Shown here: in pieces, positions 51,351 to 59,978 of the stretch | Numbering within the stretch: the stretch's first letter is position 1 | Layout: every line of letters starts with the position of its first letter | Assembly (NCBI RefSeq): GCF_000515215.1 | Contig: NZ_KI911557.1 | Location: forward strand, 1,757,586 to 1,821,585 | Origin: Methylomonas sp. 11b | Lineage (GTDB): Bacteria; Pseudomonadota; Gammaproteobacteria; Methylococcales; Methylomonadaceae | Length of the DNA stretch: 64,000 bases | Direction of reading: 5' to 3' | Translations under genes and position numbers: made by a program | Notes under the pieces: generated by a model | What the model was told of the DNA's origin: nothing | The model's database searches: none | Seen by the model: the letters and a program-made list of their open reading frames with translations, nothing else

Positions 51351-52190
51351 ATGATTTATAACCAACCAGTGGGCGCGACGGGTGGCGCCCCGTACGTGAC
51401 GGGAGTACCCGGCGTGACTCCCGGTTCCATTCCGCCTGGCCCCGCTATTGAACAGCCTCAGCGTGAGATTATTAATGTGATAACTGCGGCCGGATTGACA
51501 CCGAGCGGCGGTGATATGACGCAATTGCTGCAAGCGATAAGAAAACTTAAACAACCACGATTATTCAAACTGACTAGTAGCGGAGATTTTCCAACCCCAG
51601 CCGACATTACCACCGACTCTGTTCTTAAAATCACTTTGGTTGGCGGCGGCGGTGGCGGTGGCGGTTCAAACGCTGCCTATACGCTGGCTATGTCTGGTGG
51701 GGCGGGAGCGGCTATTGAGTTTTTAATCTCTGGATTGGCGCCTAGCACCAATTACGCGGTGGTGATTGGCGCTGCTGGCGCGGGTGGCGGCCCCGGCAGC
51801 GATGGAGGCTCGGGGCTTGCCACTCAGATAACAATCAATGCCGTCACGTATTCAGCCGGAGGAGGGCTCGGCGGGCTAGGAACAACAAGCGCCACTATCA
51901 ATGGCGGGCAAATTCAAGGCGTTGCAAATGCTGCTGCACTTGCGTTGCCGAATAAAAGCATTTGCCAAGTTACTCCGGGACTAGGCTTTGCCGTGTCATC
52001 GGTATCAATTGGCGTTGCGCCTAATGGCGGCGCTACTCTGTTCGGGATTGCCGGTATCGGTGGTCAATCCGGATCGGGTTCGGGCGGAGCCGCTAGTGGC
52101 TATGGCGCAGGCGGTGGGGCGGGGATTGGCGCAGGCAGTAGCGGCGGCAATGGTTCGCCAGGATTATTTATGGCTGAGTGGGTGGCGTAA
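51351..52190 (+). CDS. tail fibre/adhesin with polyglycine domain
   Basis: 279 residues. The N-terminus (residues about 1-75) should bind the baseplate. It is followed by KLTSSGDFPTPADITTDSVL then KITLVGGGGGGGG, the start of a Gly-rich adhesin seen in many phage fibre tips. Further Gly runs (AGAGGGPGSDGGSG, GGGLGGLG, GSGSGGAASGYGAGGGAGIG) suggest a polyglycine sandwich of the S16 gp38 kind, in which the loops between runs decide receptor binding. Confidence 0.75.
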   Translation: MIYNQPVGATGGAPYVTGVPGVTPGSIPPGPAIEQPQREIINVITAAGLTPSGGDMTQLLQAIRKLKQPRLFKLTSSGDFPTPADITTDSVLKITLVGGGGGGGGSNAAYTLAMSGGAGAAIEFLISGLAPSTNYAVVIGAAGAGGGPGSDGGSGLATQITINAVTYSAGGGLGGLGTTSATINGGQIQGVANAAALALPNKSICQVTPGLGFAVSSVSIGVAPNGGATLFGIAGIGGQSGSGSGGAASGYGAGGGAGIGAGSSGGNGSPGLFMAEWVA

Positions 52191-52699
52191 TGAGGCTTGC
52201 TGAAATTAATAATGGGTTGGTAGTTAACGTCGTGGTATCGGACGACGTTATTGAAGGATTTGTCGAGTCTAATACGGCAAATATTGGCGATCAGTTTGTG
52301 GGTGGACTGTTTATGCAGCAATCGCCCGGGTTATCTCAGGCGCGTTTAGAGAAAACAAGAGAGTTACGATTTTCAGCTCAGTCCACTATTACTGGTGGTA
52401 AGCAATGTGACGCTCTTGGCGCTATGCATACCTACCCAACCACTAAAGATGATCAGGCGTTTTTGACAGCTCGTTATTCAAAGGCCGTGGCTCTCGGAGT
52501 CGCAGGCGGACCCTATAAATTTATGTGCGCCGATAGTAATGGCGTTTGGGCGCGTCGAGATCATTCTGCCGATCAAATCATTCAGGTTGCATTGGCGGTT
52601 GAGTCGTTTATCACTGAGACGCTAAATCGATTTGACCAACGAGTTTCGGAGCTAAATTCAGCGGCGACGTTGGAAGCTATTTTGGCTGTCGTCTTTTAA
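52190..52699 (+). CDS. tail fibre assembly-type protein (DUF4376-like)
   Basis: 169 residues from the ATG at 52190, overlapping the fibre stop (TAATG). The N-terminal MRLAEINNGLVVNVVVSDDV is followed by a DUF4376-like C-terminus (ALGAMHTYPTTKDDQAFLTA, FMCADSNGVWARRDHSADQI). Last gene before the right end; probably a fibre chaperone or fibre-associated protein. Confidence 0.7.
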   Translation: MRLAEINNGLVVNVVVSDDVIEGFVESNTANIGDQFVGGLFMQQSPGLSQARLEKTRELRFSAQSTITGGKQCDALGAMHTYPTTKDDQAFLTARYSKAVALGVAGGPYKFMCADSNGVWARRDHSADQIIQVALAVESFITETLNRFDQRVSELNSAATLEAILAVVF

Positions 52700-52743
52700 C
52701 ATGCGCAATTAAGTTGTTATATTAGCAAGCGCCGCTGTTGTCT

Positions 52744-52775
52744 AAATATCGCGCAAAACGCCTTCCAAATATCGC
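52744..52775 (-). repeat. right-end transposase-binding repeats (candidate)
   Basis: AAATATCGC at 52744-52752 and again at 52767-52775 (23 bp apart) reads GCGATATTT on the minus strand, matching the left-end core G[GC]GATAWWT in inverted orientation. The terminal TTCA (52783-52786) is 7 bases beyond the outer site, as on the left. Confidence 0.6.
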
Positions 52776-52786
52776 GCGCGGCTTCA

Positions 52787-52792
52787 TCTGCA
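52787..52792. repeat. target-site duplication, right copy
   Basis: TCTGCA directly after the right prophage end, identical to 13997-14002. The host peroxiredoxin frame resumes here: (CA)G AAA CAA AAA TGA. Confidence 0.85.
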
Positions 52793-52815
52793 GAAACAAA
52801 AATGAGCCGATTCCT

Positions 52816-54168
52816 ATGACTGCGTATGACTATGATCTATTCGTGATAGGTGCCGGCTCCGGCGGCGTGCGCGCCGCCAATGCCGCAGCCAATCAGGGCG
52901 CACGGGTTGCAATAGCGGAAGTTCGCCATTTTGGCGGCACCTGCGTCAACTTAGGCTGCGTACCGAAAAAACTGTTGGTCTACGCCGCGCAATTTAAAGA
53001 CGACTTTGCCGCTGCGGTCGGGTTCGGCTGGACGCTGGACAACGCCTCCTTCGATTGGCCCAGCCTAATCGCCAACAAAAATCGGGAAATCGAACGCTTG
53101 CAAGCGGTCTATCAACAGCACTTGCAACAAAACCGCGTGACCATCTTTACCGGCAAAGCGCAATTGCTCGATGCCCACACTGTCGCGGTCGCCGGCAGCC
53201 AATGCACGGCAAAACGCATTCTGCTGGCCACCGGCGGCTGGCCGTTTGTGCCTGATATAGCCGGTAAGCAGTACATCGTTACCTCTAACGAACTATTCTC
53301 ACTAGATAAATTGCCGGAGCGCATCGTCATTGTCGGTGGCGGCTACATCGCGGTGGAATTTGCCAGCATTCTTAACGGCCTGGGTGTCGATACGACTATT
53401 TGTCAACGCAGCGAAAAACTGCTGGAAGGCTTTGACGAGGATATTCGTGACTTTCTGGCCGTCGCGATGCGCAAGCAAGGCATTAAGATTCTATTTAATT
53501 GCGATGTCCAAGCCATTGCGCCGGAAGGTAATGCCTTTAGCGTCAGCTTGCTGGACGGCAATACCATGACGACCGACTTGGTGATGTACGCCACCGGCAG
53601 AACACCCAACTCGCAAGGTTTTGGACTAGAGCAGCTTGGCGTGGCCCTGGACGACAAAGGCGCGATCATCGTCGATAGCCACTATCAAACCAATCTGCCG
53701 TCCATCTATGCGCTAGGCGATGTCACCGACCGAGTGAACCTGACGCCGGTAGCGATAGCCGAAGGCGAGGCATTGGTAAGTAATTTATTTACCAAGCAAC
53801 CGCGACCGGTAAATTACGACAACATCCCCACCGCCGTATTTTGCCAACCCAATATCGCCAGCGTCGGTTTAACCGAAGCGCAGGCGCGGCAAAAATTTCC
53901 GGATATCGATATTTATAAAACCGAATTCAAACCCATCAAAAACACGCTATCGGGTAAGGACGAAAACACCTTGATGAAAATGATCGTGGAGCGCGAGACG
54001 GACCGAGTGATCGGTCTGCATATGATAGGCGCTGATGCACCGGAAATTATTCAGGGCATGGCTGTGGCGATGCGTGCCGGAGCGACCAAAGCCATCTTTG
54101 ATTCGACTCTCGGCATCCATCCGACAGCTGCCGAAGAGTTTGTTACCATGACTCACAAAGCCCCCTAA
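52816..54168 (+). CDS. gor: glutathione reductase
   Basis: 450 residues from ATG 52816. FAD-binding GAGSGGVRAANAAA, redox disulfide Cys43/Cys48 in FGGTCVNLGCVPKK, NADPH domain IVGGGYIAVEFASILNGLG, second FAD motif SIYALGDVTDRVNLTP, and the interface HPTAAEEF with the catalytic His of the partner subunit. This set identifies glutathione-disulfide reductase. Before the prophage insertion it followed the peroxiredoxin stop codon by 10 bases, so the pair recycled glutathione for peroxide reduction. It now lies just outside the right prophage end and may lack its original promoter. Confidence 0.92.
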   Translation: MTAYDYDLFVIGAGSGGVRAANAAANQGARVAIAEVRHFGGTCVNLGCVPKKLLVYAAQFKDDFAAAVGFGWTLDNASFDWPSLIANKNREIERLQAVYQQHLQQNRVTIFTGKAQLLDAHTVAVAGSQCTAKRILLATGGWPFVPDIAGKQYIVTSNELFSLDKLPERIVIVGGGYIAVEFASILNGLGVDTTICQRSEKLLEGFDEDIRDFLAVAMRKQGIKILFNCDVQAIAPEGNAFSVSLLDGNTMTTDLVMYATGRTPNSQGFGLEQLGVALDDKGAIIVDSHYQTNLPSIYALGDVTDRVNLTPVAIAEGEALVSNLFTKQPRPVNYDNIPTAVFCQPNIASVGLTEAQARQKFPDIDIYKTEFKPIKNTLSGKDENTLMKMIVERETDRVIGLHMIGADAPEIIQGMAVAMRAGATKAIFDSTLGIHPTAAEEFVTMTHKAP

Positions 54169-54272
54169 GTAATACAGTTAGTGAAGACCAGATGCGATAC
54201 AGCGCGGTCCGTTATTCGACAGGCTATAATGTAAAGCCTTTAGATTAACTAGTTGAATGAACTGGAGGGTAA

Positions 54273-55355
54273 GTGAAGCAAACAGAACAGACCCTGCTGG
54301 AACAATTGCAAATTACCGAATTTGATATTGCCAATCGCAAAACCTTGCTGTCTCTGACCGATGCAGACTTTAAACTTTTAAGCAGCTTTAGTGATGTCAT
54401 TACACCGCGCATCGATTCTCTGGTTGCCCGCTTCTACGAAATGCAAACCAGCGTTCCGGAAATCGCGCTGTTGATCGGCGATGCCGACACCCTGCACCGT
54501 CTGGAAAATGCCCAACGTCGCTATGTGCTCGATCTATTCAGCGGTGTTTACGATCTCGACTATGTCAATAATCGCCTGCGCATCGGTTTAGTGCATAAGC
54601 GGATCGGAGTAGAACCTAAGCTGTATCTTTCGGCAATCAACACACTAAAAAGCTTATTAATCGAAATAATTTTTGAGGCATTAACCGACGACACCGAGCG
54701 CCAGACTATGGCGGCGGCCCTGGATAAATTGTTTTTGTTTGACATCACGCTGGTGTTTGAAACATATATCCGCAGCCTGGTTTCCGAAATCGAAATTTCT
54801 AAGCAAAAGTCCGAACGTTACGCCTGCGCGCTGGAGGAGAAAGTTCGGGAGCGTACACAACAACTAGAGCAGATGACGCGCATCGATTCGCTGACGGGCT
54901 TGCTGAGTGTGCGCTACTTAACGGAAACGCTGACGCAAACCCTGCGTGCGGCTCAGCGTCGTTCCGAACCAGTATCGATTGCCTACATAGACATTAACGA
55001 CTTCAAAGCGATTAACGACACTCTAGGTCACGGCCGCGGCGATGAAATCCTGCGTATCGTTGCCGCGGCTATAAAAAAAGTATCGCGGATGGAAGATCGC
55101 TGCTTTCGTTACGGGGGAGATGAGTTTTGTTTGATTCTGCCAAACTGCCAAGAAACCCATGCCCAAGACATTTATATCACGCGACTCAACACCGTTATTA
55201 AACAAGAGTTGGAGGATGTGAGTTTGAGTGTGGGTATTGTTCAGACCGGTCCGCACGAGTTTGCGGAACCCAATTTATTGGTTAATCAGGCTGATTCTAG
55301 AATGTACGAAGCCAAGAAAAAATTCAAAGCCGCAGAAGGCACTCAACTTACCTAA
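54273..55355 (+). CDS. globin-coupled diguanylate cyclase
   Basis: 360 residues from a GTG with GGAGGG six bases upstream. Residues about 15-165 are a sensor globin with proximal His108 in LVHKRIGVEPKLYL. A short coiled coil (residues 172-203) leads to a GGDEF domain with IDSLTGLLSVRY, YIDINDFKAINDTLGHGRGD and an intact YGGDEF (281-285), plus the RxxD inhibitory site (RMED, 272-275). It should make c-di-GMP in response to oxygen or NO, and be feedback-inhibited. Confidence 0.92.
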   Translation: MKQTEQTLLEQLQITEFDIANRKTLLSLTDADFKLLSSFSDVITPRIDSLVARFYEMQTSVPEIALLIGDADTLHRLENAQRRYVLDLFSGVYDLDYVNNRLRIGLVHKRIGVEPKLYLSAINTLKSLLIEIIFEALTDDTERQTMAAALDKLFLFDITLVFETYIRSLVSEIEISKQKSERYACALEEKVRERTQQLEQMTRIDSLTGLLSVRYLTETLTQTLRAAQRRSEPVSIAYIDINDFKAINDTLGHGRGDEILRIVAAAIKKVSRMEDRCFRYGGDEFCLILPNCQETHAQDIYITRLNTVIKQELEDVSLSVGIVQTGPHEFAEPNLLVNQADSRMYEAKKKFKAAEGTQLT

Positions 55356-55482
55356 GCGGGTTTTGTAAGCAGGCATTACGCGAGTTTAAAACAGCTCTTT
55401 ACCTGGTAGGGGTCGAAAAACCTTAGCTCGTCGCTCCCGCGAATGCGGGAACCCAGGACAACAATCAAAATCATGGACCCTC

Positions 55483-55504
55483 ACCCGCCAGTATGCGGGT
55501 TTTT
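55483..55504 (+). terminator. rho-independent terminator
   Basis: ACCCGC, loop CAGTAT, GCGGGT, then four further T residues. Lies about 130 bp after the diguanylate cyclase gene. A second GC hairpin (CCCGC-GAAT-GCGGG, 55436-55449) lies just upstream. Confidence 0.5.
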
Positions 55505-55578
55505 CGAAGGAACGCCGGGAACTTATCTGCCCCGAACCACAGAGACACTAATGTGCGCGTAACCCGTGGTCTATCGAC

Positions 55579-55915
55579 TTATTTAACCTCGCCTTCCCGT
55601 TTAGTTTCCATTTTCAGGTTTTGGTATTCGTGTTGTTCCAACTTGCCGTCATTACCGGCATCCACTTTGTCGAAGGTTTGCAATAAGTAAGGAAAATTCT
55701 GTAATTCGCTTTTAATTCACATCGGCTTGGGCAAACGTGGGCAGATTTCCCTTCCCGTCCGGCGATTTTTTAGCCGGATTGACTTGTGAATTTTCCGCGT
55801 TCGCCGGCTGCATGATCGCGCCCAGGCCGATAGCCAGCACGCCGGCTATCCGGATAACGTTAGAAAATTGACTGATATTGTCAGACGTATTGCTTGTCGT
55901 TTTATTGGTTTTCAT
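55579..55915 (-). pseudogene. EF-hand protein gene with a deletion/frameshift
   Basis: From ATG 55915 a signal-anchored protein begins (RIAGVLAIGLGAIMQPANA signal), runs to PTFAQADVN and stops at 55712. The next frame continues as KSELQNFPYLLQTFDKVDAG, then NDGKLEQHEYQNLKM and ends at TAA (55581-55579). DxNxDG-type loops followed by a Glu helix mark EF hands. The first loop seems to have lost its middle (after DVN) with a change of frame. Confidence 0.6.
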
Positions 55916-56413
55916 GATGATTCACTCTGGTTAATGGATAGTGATCTGTAGGGTGGATAAGCCGTGCGCATCCACCAAGATTGCCGGATGCGCACGGCTT
56001 ATCCAGCCTACGATTGATTTAGGCTGTTTTGACTGAATAATTACGATTCCATTTGATTCATGGATAGAATTGTTTCGGAATACCAATTAGGCTGCGCAAA
56101 GCACAACGCCGGCTTGCCGACCTAGGTAATTTATTCTTCGATACAGCTTGAGTCTACGCTCTACACAGTGACTAAGTCGGTTCGCTGGCACACATACTCA
56201 TGCTGCGGTTTTTTTGCGATAGCAATAGGCCTCAGAGAAACCCGGCTATCCCGTTAACACCGCTAAAACGCAATAAGCCCTCACAGCGACTAGTGTTAGC
56301 GCTGTGTGTGCTAACGAACAGAACAATTTCCATTTTATTTATAAAGTTTTATCGAGCGCCGACATTGGCCGCTCTGAGCTTTGATGACTATTACAAATTA
56401 TCAGGGAGCCGTT
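55916..56413. other. intergenic stretch with a long palindrome
   Basis: Apart from the palindrome at 55948-56011 I see no gene. An open frame at 56200-56421 has unlikely composition and no ribosome binding site. Confidence 0.4.
55948..56011. repeat. 26-bp-arm palindrome (MITE/REP-like)
   Basis: Arms 55948-55973 and 55986-56011 pair with one mismatch around a 12-nt spacer; the core is GGATAAGCCGTGCGCATCC. The motif (GTAGGGTGGATAAGC...GCATCCACC) recurs as a dispersed intergenic repeat in many gammaproteobacteria. Confidence 0.7.
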
Positions 56414-56602
56414 ATGAATAAAGAACATCAGGAATACCTAACTCAAACAGCTGGATCTGACATCAATGCCACCGACTATGTGGTAGGGTTGGGTGATATG
56501 GAACTGGAAAGATGCTCACGCAAGAGGCCGGGCAAACTGGAAAGCAAACTCGGTAATTTCCGAGAAAAAATTAAAAAAGGCCACAAGCCGCAATACTTTT
56601 AA
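56414..56602 (+). CDS. 62-residue protein, unknown
   Basis: ATG 56414 with AGGGAG upstream. Charged sequence (MNKEHQEYLTQTAGSDINAT, then GDMELERCSRKRPGKLESKL and a basic end). No membrane segment or known domain. Supported only by the ribosome binding site and composition. Confidence 0.45.
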   Translation: MNKEHQEYLTQTAGSDINATDYVVGLGDMELERCSRKRPGKLESKLGNFREKIKKGHKPQYF

Positions 56603-56769
56603 TGGATTTAGACAAACTGGGTAAGCTCGCCCACTCGGTCAGTGTTACCCGTTTTCTGATCTATTAAACCTGAGATACCGTCTCAGGAAAAATTAGAAAA
56701 TCTTTAACAGTAGGATTTTGACCTAGAAGATCAAGGCCATTAAGTCAACAACACAGATGGAGACTGCTT

Positions 56770-57597
56770 ATGACCAAACTAAATAGCCCTAGCCAGAACT
56801 TACTATTGGGTGCATTGCCGGCGGAGACTTACGAACGCCTGCAGCCTGATCTGGAACTTATTCAAATGTCTTGCGGCGAAGTCATATACGAGCCGGGCAG
56901 CGAATTGCGTTACGCCTATTTCCCAACGACGAGCGTGGTGTCCAACGTTTACATTGTTGAAGACGGCACTTCAAGCGAACTTGCCATCGTCGGCAACGAA
57001 GGCTTTATCGGCCTCGGCCTGTTTACGGACGGGCGCACCATGCCGCATCAAGCCTTGGTCAGCAGGACCGGCTACGGATATAGGCTACGGCGACAATTGT
57101 TTATAAAAGAATTCGAATCCGGGAACGGGAGCAGCACGGACAGATCGTTATTCCAGATGCTGCTGCGTTACATACAGGCATTGATGACTCAAATAGCCCA
57201 AACCGCGGCTTGCAATCGCCACCATTCCATTTACCAACAACTGTGCCGCTGGTTGCTTCTGAATCTTGACCGATATTCCTCGAACGAGATGCTGGTAACC
57301 CATGATCACATCGCCAATATGCTTGGCGTGCGCCGGGAAAGCATCACCGATGCCGCCGGCAAACTACAACAAAAAGGCCTGATCAGTTACAGCAGAGGCC
57401 ATCTCAACGTGTTGAATCGCGCTGGTTTGGAAGCACAAGTTTGCGAATGCTACCAAGTGATAAAAACCGAATTTGACAGGCTGATACCTATTTCTGCGGA
57501 GGCCCCCGACAATCTTAGCGAATCGGTACTCAGCGTTTCGGACAAATCGTCCAAAAGTACTTTGGATACTCTCAATCTGAATAAGTCCATTAGCTAG
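56770..57597 (+). CDS. Crp/Fnr-family transcriptional regulator
   Basis: 275 residues, GGAGACTGCTT upstream. A cNMP-type sensor domain (CGEVIYEPGSELRYAYFPTT, GFIGLGLFTDGRTMPHQALV) is followed by an HTH_Crp domain (ELLVTHDHIANMLGVRRESI-type helix, TDAAGKLQQKGLISYSRGHL). No FNR-type Cys cluster or clear cAMP-binding Arg, so the signal is unknown. It may control the DUF2383 gene that follows 139 bp downstream. Confidence 0.85.
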   Translation: MTKLNSPSQNLLLGALPAETYERLQPDLELIQMSCGEVIYEPGSELRYAYFPTTSVVSNVYIVEDGTSSELAIVGNEGFIGLGLFTDGRTMPHQALVSRTGYGYRLRRQLFIKEFESGNGSSTDRSLFQMLLRYIQALMTQIAQTAACNRHHSIYQQLCRWLLLNLDRYSSNEMLVTHDHIANMLGVRRESITDAAGKLQQKGLISYSRGHLNVLNRAGLEAQVCECYQVIKTEFDRLIPISAEAPDNLSESVLSVSDKSSKSTLDTLNLNKSIS

Positions 57598-57735
57598 ATA
57601 TTTTCACGCATTCCGATCAACGATGTGCGGCAGCGTACCGACTTTCATGGAGCCTTGTTATTAAATATTAAGCGGCGCAATCAACTGATCGACTCTTTGT
57701 CAATCCCCCGAAACCACTTATCTGGGAGTTTCATT

Positions 57736-58179
57736 ATGTCTCACATACCATTAATCAATAGCTTGCTACAAAATGAATTATCCGCCGTAGCCGCGTATCA
57801 ACAGGCACTGAATAAGTTTCGGAAACAGACTGCGCTGGGAGAAATGGACGTTTTAATGTCTTCTTTTGAGGAACATAAGGCAGCCATTTTCAGTTTGCAG
57901 GGCAAAATTCAACAATTGGGCGGTGTAGCCGTTCAAGATTCCGGAGCATGGGGGGCTTGGGCAAAAATATTCATGGCCGGCGCGATATTGTTAGGTAAAC
58001 AAGCTGCGCTAAAGGCCTTGCGCGAGGGCGAATTAACCGGCTTCGAGGAATATGAAAAAGTATTGCAGGATCATGAACTGCCATCGGACATTCGCGCTTT
58101 GATCGAAACAAAACTTCTGCCTGCTCAGCAAAGACATATGCGCACCTTGGACAGCCTGTTGGTTGCAGTAATGGCCTAG
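57736..58179 (+). CDS. DUF2383 four-helix-bundle protein (second copy)
   Basis: 147 residues from ATG 57736 (GGGAG upstream). Same length and plan as the protein at 12952: LLQNELSAVAAYQQALNKFR, FEEHKAAIFSLQGKIQQLGG, WGAWAKIFMAGAILLGKQAA, LLPAQQRHMRTLD. The two copies flank the prophage region 45 kb apart. Confidence 0.8.
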   Translation: MSHIPLINSLLQNELSAVAAYQQALNKFRKQTALGEMDVLMSSFEEHKAAIFSLQGKIQQLGGVAVQDSGAWGAWAKIFMAGAILLGKQAALKALREGELTGFEEYEKVLQDHELPSDIRALIETKLLPAQQRHMRTLDSLLVAVMA

Positions 58180-58205
58180 ATAAACCGTTTCAGATGCATG
58201 AATGC

Positions 58206-59762
58206 CTAGTCTTCGATTATGTATCCATGCACCTGAAAAATCCGCAGACAAACATCAACTACTTGCGCGTCCAAACTAATCCCGCGTTGGCTGATAATTT
58301 CCGTTAGCGCCGCTTCAATGCCCAATGCTGGGCGATAAGGCCGATGCGAGGCCATCGCTTCGACTATATCCGCGACCGCCAGTATCTTGGATTCCAGTAG
58401 CAAATCGTCGCCATGCAGTCCAAGCGGATAGCCGGAGCCATCGATCCGTTCGTGGTGTTGACGGATAATTTCGGCAATGGGCCAAGGAAAGCTCACATCT
58501 TTCAGAATATTGAAACCGATAACCGGATGCTCTTTAATCAAGCCAAATTCCATGGCGGTCAAGCGCCGGGGCTTAGCCAGGATTTCCGCCGGCACGCCGA
58601 TTTTACCCAGATCGTGTATCGTCGCCGCCAGATGCAGGCCGTGTATCCTCTCGGCGTCCAGGCCAAATTCGGTGGCGATTTTTGTGCAAATATTGGCGAC
58701 GCGCCGTTGATGACCGCCGGTGTAGGAATCGCGCTCTTCGCCGGTATCGGCAATCACCTGTATGGTTTTCTCCAGGCTTTCCCGTAGCTGCTCTTGATAA
58801 TCAAATTTGGCAATCGCAGTGCGTAGTGCGGCGATACCGAAGCCGACATCGCCCGAGATTTCCTGCAATAACTGCCGTTCGGCAGGCGACCATTCATCAA
58901 CCTTGTCGCCATACAGATTCAAACAGGCAACCGCCTGGCTGGATAGTCTGAACGGTAGACAAATCGTCGAGTGATAACCGCGCTGCAAAGCCTGTTCGCG
59001 CCAGGGCGTATAGCTGGGATCGGTAGCGATGTTTTCGACGAACTGCACTTTTTCCGAGCGAATCGCCCGACCGGTTGGGCCGTTACCGTGGGCCGTGCTG
59101 TCCGACCAGCTAATATTAGCGAGGGTCAAATAGCCGTCATCGTGGCCGTGACAAACTATGGCATCCACGCGTTTGTCCGGTCCGCCATCGGCAAACCCCA
59201 CCCAGGCCATCCGATAGCCGCCGGTTTCCACCGCAATCCGGCAATATTCGTTTAGCAGGTCGGTTTCGGTGGTGGCTCTGATTAAGGCTACGTTGCTTTC
59301 GCTAAGCATTTTCAGGGCTCGCGACGTCGCCCGTAACTCAATCTCGGCCAGATGGCGTTTGGTATTGTCGCGAATATTGCACTGGATCACGTCAATCCCA
59401 TCGCATTCGTAAATATTGCTGACAAACTCGACCGGAATACTGCGGCCATCTTTCGTCTGCAATGGCAGGTTGTCGTAGCGAATATGACCTTTGGTCTGCA
59501 ATTCGCTAAACTCGGCCCGGTTCAGTGCGCTATCCCTGAACACGCCAATGTCCCACAGCTTTTTCCCCAGAAACTCCTCGTGCGAGTAGCCGAGCAATTG
59601 CATCAGGAAAGGATTCACTTCTTCGATAGTGCCGGTTTCCGCGTTCAGCAGCAAGATGCCGTCCTGCGCGGTTTCGAACAGCCGGCGAAAGCGCGCTTCC
59701 GAAAATCGTAAGGCTTTATCGGCTGCCAGCAGTGTCGCGGCATAGTCTTCAGCTGTTTGCAT
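58206..59762 (-). CDS. PAS-GAF-HD-GYP c-di-GMP phosphodiesterase
   Basis: 518 residues from ATG 59762. PAS domain: SEARFRRLFETAQDGILLLN and VNPFLMQLLGYSHEEFLGKK (residues about 20-130). GAF domain around 160-310 (VQFVENIATDPSYTPW). HD-GYP: TIHDLGKIGVPAEILAKPRR, IKEHPVIGFNILKDV, IIRQHHERIDGSGYPLGLHG, ILAVADIVEAMASHRPYRPA, with all metal ligands and GYP present. It should hydrolyse c-di-GMP, opposing the cyclase at 54273. Confidence 0.9.
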   Translation of the reverse strand: MQTAEDYAATLLAADKALRFSEARFRRLFETAQDGILLLNAETGTIEEVNPFLMQLLGYSHEEFLGKKLWDIGVFRDSALNRAEFSELQTKGHIRYDNLPLQTKDGRSIPVEFVSNIYECDGIDVIQCNIRDNTKRHLAEIELRATSRALKMLSESNVALIRATTETDLLNEYCRIAVETGGYRMAWVGFADGGPDKRVDAIVCHGHDDGYLTLANISWSDSTAHGNGPTGRAIRSEKVQFVENIATDPSYTPWREQALQRGYHSTICLPFRLSSQAVACLNLYGDKVDEWSPAERQLLQEISGDVGFGIAALRTAIAKFDYQEQLRESLEKTIQVIADTGEERDSYTGGHQRRVANICTKIATEFGLDAERIHGLHLAATIHDLGKIGVPAEILAKPRRLTAMEFGLIKEHPVIGFNILKDVSFPWPIAEIIRQHHERIDGSGYPLGLHGDDLLLESKILAVADIVEAMASHRPYRPALGIEAALTEIISQRGISLDAQVVDVCLRIFQVHGYIIED

Positions 59763-59851
59763 CGGTGACGCCAAGGTTGTTTGCAGGATTGATCCGGTTA
59801 TGGATTATGGGGTAATCGTGTCAGCTACATATTTTTGCGCACTTCGAAAAA

Positions 59852-59881
59852 CCGTCATCCCCGTACAGGCGGGGATGACGG
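59852..59881. repeat. intergenic hairpin
   Basis: CCGTCATCCCCG pairs with CGGGGATGACGG across a 6-nt loop and is followed by AAAAAGGG. CATCCCCG palindromes of this type are common dispersed repeats; here it could also end transcription of neighbouring leftward genes. Confidence 0.5.
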
Positions 59882-59978
59882 AAAAAGGGCTTTAGCGCTG
59901 CCGACCCCTTCTATCCTTTCTGTCCCTTCTATTCCGTCTAACACCGCGCATCGCGATGCGCCTGCCCGGACTGACAAA

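Larger units (their letters stand above)
14003..52786. mobile_element. Mu-like transposable prophage (38,784 bp)
   Basis: The element begins TGAA (14003) and ends TTCA (52786), and is flanked by perfect 6-bp direct repeats TCTGCA. It encodes a DDE transposase, a MuB-like ATPase, GemA, DUF3164, Mor and the Mu-type head, portal, terminase, sheath, baseplate and fibre set. The host reading frame across the reconstructed empty site is intact, which independently confirms the ends. Gene order differs from Mu: packaging genes run leftward to the left end and the immunity/early region is in the middle. Confidence 0.93.

Noticed and set aside
14003..52786. Tyrosine-integrase-type att sites
   Set aside because: No integrase gene; the ends, 6-bp duplication and DDE transposase fit transposition. 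The wider likeness of the two flanks comes from the duplicated TCTGCA and the similar terminal bases.
55948..56011. Long palindrome considered as an insertion-sequence end
   Set aside because: No transposase gene nearby and no second end; better explained as a dispersed palindromic repeat.
56200..56421. 73-codon rightward frame
   Set aside because: No ribosome binding site and atypical composition; overlaps the start of the better small gene at 56414.
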